NCBI GenBank assembly: GCA_029239545.1 | Contig: JARBUQ010000160.1 | Location: forward strand, 1-8,818 | DNA from: Paenibacillus sp. | GTDB lineage: Bacteria > Bacillota > Bacilli > Paenibacillales > NBRC-103111 | Direction: 5' to 3' | DNA length: 8,818 nucleotides | Part shown: positions 4,976-8,818 of the stretch, piece after piece | How positions within the stretch are numbered: position 1 is the stretch's first letter | Layout: every line of letters starts with the position of its first letter | Made by a program: the position numbers and the translations under genes | The notes under the pieces: model-generated | Told to the model about the DNA's origin: nothing | What the model saw: the letters and a program-made list of their open reading frames with translations, nothing else | The model's database searches: none

Positions 4976-6514
4976 ATGAGAATTACCAATATGCATCATT
5001 TTACGGAGCATCATCGATTCTATACATACCGGGAGTTCGCACTTGGTGTGCTGGAGTTCAAGATGCTGTCCAATATTTATCAGCCGATGATCGGCGCTTT
5101 TGCCATCTCTGTTTATCAGACGCTCATTCAGCAGGTTCCTGCTGACCGGATTGGATACTCTGAGATCGAGCAGCAGCGGAAGCTGTTTCTTACTCTTGAT
5201 CTTGAACCCGGAGAGAAAGGGCGGAAGATTTTCATAGAACAAACGTCTCGCCTGGAAGCGGTGGGATTGCTGCAAACAACCCGCAAATATGTCCCTGCTG
5301 TAGATGATTATATGTACGAGTACCAGTTGCTTGCTCCGATGTCTCCAGATGAATTTTTCAAAAATCAGCATCTCGTCATGCTGCTTCGGGACAAGGTAGG
5401 CAAATATTCGGTATTGGCGCTTCGTGAGGCGTTTCTTAACCCGGAGCCCGAGGAGCTTTCTGACCCGGAGACGGTGTCCGAGAATATATCGGTTCCGTTC
5501 TACGATATTTTTCAATTGAATACACAGGTGATTGATATAGAGCTGGAGCAGGCGCTCTTCGAGACAGCTACAACGAGGGAGCAATCAGGGGGACTTGATG
5601 TAACCAGCAAGGCGTTCCATTATAGCGAGCTGATGATGCGTTTCCCGCGAGAATCGTCCAATCGGGTATTCGTTGAAGCGCTCCGATATGAGCCTCAGCA
5701 AATGATTGCGATCAATATGCTAGCCCGCAAGTTTGCGCTTACGCTTCAGGAAACATGCCGACTGTTGGACGAAGATGGCATGTTCTCAGAAACGGGAGAG
5801 CTCCAGACGGAGATGCTGCAATACAAGGCTAATCTGTATTATCGGCAAGGGCAAAAGCGTGGCGAGGAGCGGGAGCGGCATTTGGTTAAGGTGGTGGATG
5901 TTGCCGCCAAGCGGGACCTTGACGCCTCACAATGGGAGGGCGCGGAGGAGAAAACTGTAGAGATGAGTTATTATCTTGAGGTTCCCGGTTTGTTCGTTGG
6001 ACAATGTGACATTCACCAATACAATGCTTTGCTACGCAACGAGCCTTACACGGGGCTGCTGAGCCGATTTTTCCCGAAGGGTTCGGTTCCTAAGACGGTA
6101 ACGGATATTTTTGAGAAAATTGATATGAACTATAAGCTGCCGGATGAAGTCATTAATGTTATGATCCATCATTTGCATGTGTACAAGGAATCGTCCTGGA
6201 CCAAGGGTTACATTGATACAGTCGCATCGAATATGCTGGCCAAAGGTGTAGGTACATATGAGCAGGCAGTTGAATACATTCGGGAACAAACTTTGAAACG
6301 CACGAATCATCGGGCTAATGCGGGAAGGTCAGAGTCTGGTGCTGCTGGAGCTGGTGCATCGAGAAGCAATCGCAATTCCTCTTCTGCTCTGAATCGCTCG
6401 AACAAGCCAAGAATCTCCATTATTACCGATGTTCCTGCAGCCGATCCCCTAACGAAGGAGCAGTTGGAGGCCATGCGCAAGAAGGCGCTTAAGCTGGATG
6501 GGAAGCTCAAGTAG
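4976..6514 (+). CDS. dnaB: Primosomal replication initiation protein DnaB (Firmicute type)
   Basis: Works with DnaD and DnaI to load the replicative helicase at oriC and at stalled forks, and links the origin to the membrane in Bacillus. It is unrelated to the E. coli DnaB helicase. The product is 512 residues against about 470 in B. subtilis. An N-terminal winged-helix DDBH1-like region (about 15-200, including EFKMLSNIYQPMIGAFAISVYQTL-like text) is followed by a charged middle and a DDBH2 region near 385-440 (EVINVMIHHLHVYKES, GYIDTVASNM, GVGTYEQAVEYIREQ). A Ser/Asn/Gly/Ala-rich linker (about 442-478) leads to a conserved-looking tail LTKEQLEAMRKKALKLDGK. In the DDBH2 YxxxIxxxW motif the Trp position holds Met420 and the Ile position Val416. 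ATG 4976 follows AGGAG (4963-4967) by 8 nt, so the upstream TTG 4943 is not used. It is first in the operon with dnaI. Confidence 0.94.
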   Translation: MRITNMHHFTEHHRFYTYREFALGVLEFKMLSNIYQPMIGAFAISVYQTLIQQVPADRIGYSEIEQQRKLFLTLDLEPGEKGRKIFIEQTSRLEAVGLLQTTRKYVPAVDDYMYEYQLLAPMSPDEFFKNQHLVMLLRDKVGKYSVLALREAFLNPEPEELSDPETVSENISVPFYDIFQLNTQVIDIELEQALFETATTREQSGGLDVTSKAFHYSELMMRFPRESSNRVFVEALRYEPQQMIAINMLARKFALTLQETCRLLDEDGMFSETGELQTEMLQYKANLYYRQGQKRGEERERHLVKVVDVAAKRDLDASQWEGAEEKTVEMSYYLEVPGLFVGQCDIHQYNALLRNEPYTGLLSRFFPKGSVPKTVTDIFEKIDMNYKLPDEVINVMIHHLHVYKESSWTKGYIDTVASNMLAKGVGTYEQAVEYIREQTLKRTNHRANAGRSESGAAGAGASRSNRNSSSALNRSNKPRISIITDVPAADPLTKEQLEAMRKKALKLDGKLK

Positions 6515-6550
6515 TGGGGTTGTTTGCTCAATCGTGGAAGAAGCATGAGG

Positions 6551-6558
6551 AAGGGGGG
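6551..6558 (+). promoter_or_regulatory. G-rich ribosome binding site deciding the dnaI start
   Basis: AAGGGGGG ends 7 nt before ATG 6566. The earlier in-frame starts (6524, 6545) overlap or precede it and have no comparable site. An ATG at 6569 directly follows and could also be used. Confidence 0.65.
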
Positions 6559-6565
6559 ACTAGGT

Positions 6566-7537
6566 ATGATGGAATCACTATCCCGTATATTATCGAGCAT
6601 GCCGGATATGAGCTTTATGAAAAAGGCGGAGCAGACCATCAAGGAACTGCTGGACGATCCGCTCGTAGCCAAGCTGCGGGACAAGCATCCTGAGCTCGAT
6701 GAGCATACGATCAAAATTCATATGAATCGCTTATATCAATACGTGACGGAATTTAAGAATTGCTCGAACTGTCCGGGGCTGGAGCGCTGTCCGAATGATT
6801 TTCAAGGGCATTATACTCGGCTGAAGGTGGAGCAGATCAGGGAGCATACTTACATTCACGATCATAAAGTGGCCTGCAAGAAATGGATCGCGCAGAACAG
6901 CCAGGATTCCATACGCAGTCGGATTCACAGCTTCTATGTGGATGATAAAGCATTGGAGGATGGGTATTCCAGTGAAGAGATCTTATTCATGGATATGGAG
7001 CGTGCCCAATCTGTAAGCCGTCTGCAGGACTATATCGACAAGACGAAGGAAGAAGGGCTGCAGAAGGAAGGATTATATCTCGTCGGCAAGTTCGGTACGG
7101 GCAAAACCTTCTTGATGTGTTATATGCTCTATCAGCTGGCCAAGGAAGGGCTGACGGGAGCTATCGTATATATGCCCGATTTTGTGGAGGACCTGAAGGC
7201 GATGATTCAGGAGCCGCAGCGGCTCAAGGAGACGGTTGAACTGATGAAAGAGACCGATCTGCTCGTGTTCGACGATATAGGAGCGGAGAACCTGAACCCT
7301 TGGGCCCGTGACCATGTGATGGGGGCGATCCTGAACTACAGGATGAACCGGAAGCCGACGTTCTTCACGTCTAATTATCAGCTTGATGCGCTGGAGCGGC
7401 ATTTCAGCTTCACGAACCGTGACGGCGACGAGGAATTCAAAGGGCAGAGGATCATGGACCGCATTCGTCCGTTCGTGGACGTAATTACGGTCGGTGGAAC
7501 GAACAAGCGTGGCGGCGGCAGTGGCGACAAATCATAA
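6566..7537 (+). CDS. dnaI: Primosomal protein DnaI, AAA+ helicase loader
   Basis: Loads the replicative helicase DnaC (Bacillus naming) onto DNA with DnaB and DnaD. The product is 323 residues; B. subtilis DnaI is about 311. The N-terminal helicase-binding domain carries a zinc site Cys66-x2-Cys69-x5-Cys75-x6-His82 (NCSNCPGLERCPNDFQGH), and a further Cys104 lies nearby. The C-terminal AAA+ domain has Walker A GKFGTGKT (174-181), Walker B LLVFDD (232-237), a sensor-1-like FFTSN (266-270) and the basic MDRIRP segment (297-302). The protein ends in a Gly-rich basic tail (GGTNKRGGGSG). It begins 51 bp after dnaB on the same strand with no terminator between, so the two form an operon, and it is followed at once by a terminator. 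All ATPase motifs are intact. Confidence 0.96.
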   Translation: MMESLSRILSSMPDMSFMKKAEQTIKELLDDPLVAKLRDKHPELDEHTIKIHMNRLYQYVTEFKNCSNCPGLERCPNDFQGHYTRLKVEQIREHTYIHDHKVACKKWIAQNSQDSIRSRIHSFYVDDKALEDGYSSEEILFMDMERAQSVSRLQDYIDKTKEEGLQKEGLYLVGKFGTGKTFLMCYMLYQLAKEGLTGAIVYMPDFVEDLKAMIQEPQRLKETVELMKETDLLVFDDIGAENLNPWARDHVMGAILNYRMNRKPTFFTSNYQLDALERHFSFTNRDGDEEFKGQRIMDRIRPFVDVITVGGTNKRGGGSGDKS

Positions 7538-7545
7538 CAATTGTG

Positions 7546-7590
7546 AAAAAGCTTGCATGGGACAGTTTGGGCTCCCTGCAGGCTTTTTTT
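7546..7590. terminator. Bidirectional terminator between dnaI and the HxlR regulator
   Basis: AAAAAGCTTGCATGGGA (7546-7562) pairs with TCCCTGCAGGCTTTTT (7573-7588) with one G-U pair and one bulged base, then continues as a seven-T run ending at 7590. The minus strand also leaves the stem with five T, so it can end the convergent regulator transcript as well. The remaining 7591-7690 hold no gene. Confidence 0.8.
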
Positions 7591-7618
7591 AACCGCTAAG
7601 AAAATTAAACCGCTTCAC

Positions 7619-7636
7619 AGGGTTATAATTAGCCCT
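7619..7636. repeat. Small hairpin downstream of the HxlR regulator
   Basis: AGGGTTA (7619-7625) and TAGCCCT (7630-7636) form a 7-bp stem (one G-U on the + strand) with a TAAT loop. On the minus strand TTTAATTTTC follows only after about a dozen bases, so it is a poor terminator by itself. Confidence 0.3.
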
Positions 7637-7690
7637 ACACCCGATTCCTCCCTCATTAAGCACAACATTGCCGCCGCCCACCTCCCCCGA

Positions 7691-8056
7691 TCAAGTCCAC
7701 TTAGCTGCCCACAGCTTCATTTCCTTCAAAATCTGATGCAGGTCCCCACCCTTTGGCGTCAGCGTGTATTCCACCGTGACCGGGACGGTCGCGAATGCAT
7801 GCCGCTCGAGGACGCCCTGCTCCTCCAGATGGCGCAGCGTATCGGTGAGCGCCTTGGGGCTGACTCCATTGATTGCCCGCTGCAGCTCGCCGAAGCGTTT
7901 CTTGCTGCAGAACAGCTCACGGATGACAAGAAAGGACCACTTGCCCCCGATAACACTTAACGTTTTCTCGATGCTGCACTCGATGGTTACCGGTACTTTG
8001 GGCACATAATTATTCGGTGCTGCATGTACTTGTTCGACAGATTCAGGGGTACTCAT
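7691..8056 (-). CDS. HxlR/DUF24 family winged-helix transcriptional regulator
   Basis: A 121-residue DNA-binding regulator of the MarR-related HxlR family, which act as dimers. The signature is clear: CSIEKTLSVIGGKWSFLVIREL (about 27-48, with the helix-turn-helix following), KKRFGELQRAINGVSPKALTDTLRHLEEQGVLER (in part), then VPVTVEYTLTPKG of the wing and a C-terminal dimerisation helix. Cys27, just before the first helix, matches the position of the redox or electrophile-sensing Cys in Bacillus YodB-like members; a second Cys50 is present. That sensing role is inferred here. The ATG at 8054-8056 is preceded by AGGAG (8067-8071) about 10 nt away. An N-terminal extension of about 20 residues precedes the usual family start. 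It is divergent from the aldo/keto reductase, its probable target along with itself. Confidence 0.9.
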   Translation of the reverse strand: MSTPESVEQVHAAPNNYVPKVPVTIECSIEKTLSVIGGKWSFLVIRELFCSKKRFGELQRAINGVSPKALTDTLRHLEEQGVLERHAFATVPVTVEYTLTPKGGDLHQILKEMKLWAAKWT

Positions 8057-8080
8057 ATCCTCACATCTCCTCGAAGATAG

Positions 8081-8098
8081 TTACTATATTTAAGGTAA
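8081..8098. promoter_or_regulatory. Candidate operator of the HxlR regulator
   Basis: TTACTATATTTAAGGTAA is an imperfect dyad with TTAC/GTAA ends (12 of 18 positions symmetric). It overlaps TATAGT on the minus strand (8083-8088), the likely -10 box of the regulator gene, and lies about 43 bp upstream of the reductase -35 box. The position fits autorepression; the binding protein is an inference. Confidence 0.4.
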
Positions 8099-8140
8099 GT
8101 AAGTATTAAATTTGTAATAATAGCACAATTAATTCACTAC

Positions 8141-8169
8141 TTTCCACTTTACTCGAAAACAACTACAAT
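8141..8169 (+). promoter_or_regulatory. Candidate promoter of the aldo/keto reductase
   Basis: TTTCCA (8141-8146), a 17-bp spacer and TACAAT (8164-8169): a good -10 with a weak -35, leaving about 45 nt of leader before ATG 8220. Confidence 0.5.
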
Positions 8170-8219
8170 GAGCAAGTGGTCGGCTACAAAAGAAGAATCA
8201 TTCCAAGGGAGATGATCTT

Positions 8220-8818
8220 ATGCAATACAGAAGACTCGGCAATAGCGGTGTGAAAGTGAGCGAGATATCACTGGGCAGCTGGCTGACCTATGGAGGATCG
8301 GTTGAGGCAGATCAGTCGGAAGCCGTCATCGATCGAGCATACGAGTTAGGCATTAATTTCTTCGATACGGCGAATGGATATATGCGGGGAGCAGCAGAGG
8401 AAATCGTCGGAAAGGCACTGTCGAAGTACGAACGGTCCTCTTATGTGCTCGCGACTAAGGTGTTCTTCCCGATGGGAGATGGACCGAATGACCGGGGATT
8501 GTCGCGCAAGCACATTATGGAGCAGTGTGAAGCGAGCTTGAAGCGACTCGGAACCGATTACGTTGACTTATATCAATGCCACCGCTACGATCCGGGTACG
8601 CCGCTTGAGGAGACGCTCCGTGCTTTGGACGATCTCGTAACCCAAGGCAAGGTGTTATATGTAGGTGTAAGCGAGTGGAGTGCTGTGCAAATCAATGATG
8701 CGGTCCACACCGCCCGGGAATTGAATCTCGACCGAATCGTATCGAACCAGCCGCAATACAGCATGCTGAGCCGCGGCATCGAGAAAGAAGTCATCCCGCT
8801 TAGCGAGCGACTCGGCGT
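8220..8818 (+). CDS. Aldo/keto reductase, Kv-beta-like group (3' end missing)
   Basis: NADP(H)-dependent cytosolic oxidoreductase acting on aldehydes or ketones; 199 complete codons are visible before the right edge, about 60 percent of a typical protein of roughly 320-330 residues. The catalytic tetrad is intact: Asp49 (FFDTA), Tyr54 (GYMRGAAEE), Lys80 (LATKVF) and His121 (LYQCHRYDP). The opening MQYRRLGNSGVKVSEISLG and the segment FPMGDGPNDRGLSRKHI resemble the Kv-beta-like bacterial aldo/keto reductases. ATG 8220 follows AAGGGAG (8205-8211) by 8 nt. It is divergent from the HxlR regulator, which suggests induction by a reactive carbonyl or electrophile. The natural substrate is unknown. 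Confidence 0.93.
   Translation, partial: MQYRRLGNSGVKVSEISLGSWLTYGGSVEADQSEAVIDRAYELGINFFDTANGYMRGAAEEIVGKALSKYERSSYVLATKVFFPMGDGPNDRGLSRKHIMEQCEASLKRLGTDYVDLYQCHRYDPGTPLEETLRALDDLVTQGKVLYVGVSEWSAVQINDAVHTARELNLDRIVSNQPQYSMLSRGIEKEVIPLSERLG

Noticed and set aside
4802..5584. Long open frame on the minus strand (260 codons)
   Set aside because: It lies opposite the start of dnaB and the yuiB terminator, has no recognisable domain or ribosome binding site, and is rich in residues typical of antisense reading.
7553..7960. Plus-strand frame of 135 codons
   Set aside because: It is antisense to the clear HxlR regulator and starts inside the dnaI terminator hairpin.

Overview
The window looks like chromosomal DNA from a Paenibacillus-type Firmicute. 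The evidence is a Gram-positive primosome pair (DnaB plus DnaI, not an E. coli-type DnaB helicase), a coproheme decarboxylase HemQ of the Firmicute type, a YuiB-like membrane protein, strong AGGAGG ribosome binding sites, sigma-A-like promoters and moderate GC content. The genus is an inference from gene content and protein style; no rRNA or tRNA is present to confirm it.

Layout, left to right. (1) A 5'-truncated carbamoyltransferase of the NodU/TobZ/CmcH family (+) enters from the left edge and ends at a strong hairpin. (2) A nitrilase-superfamily carbon-nitrogen hydrolase (-) converges on it. (3) A hotdog acyl-CoA thioesterase resembling YkhA (+) diverges from the hydrolase. (4) About 380 bp follow without a convincing gene; this stretch is purine-rich, holds degenerate 21-bp repeats and may be decayed coding sequence. 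(5) A bidirectional terminator is followed by hemQ (-) and, divergently, yuiB (+). Their shared promoter region carries two perfect short direct repeats. (6) After a further terminator comes the dnaB-dnaI primosome operon (+), ended by a bidirectional terminator. (7) A HxlR/DUF24 regulator (-) is divergent from an aldo/keto reductase (+) that runs off the right edge. An imperfect dyad overlaps the regulator's likely promoter.

Functional reading. Most of the window is housekeeping: haem synthesis, replication initiation and restart, and acyl-CoA turnover. The left edge (carbamoyltransferase, perhaps from a biosynthetic or surface-modification cluster) and the right edge (regulator plus oxidoreductase, plausibly an aldehyde or electrophile response pair) look more accessory. 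I found no mobile element, CRISPR array, tRNA, rRNA or clear riboswitch. I also found no clearly new system. The best leads are the regulatory repeats between hemQ and yuiB, the regulator/reductase pair, motif departures in the carbamoyltransferase and DnaB, and the unexplained stretch after the thioesterase.
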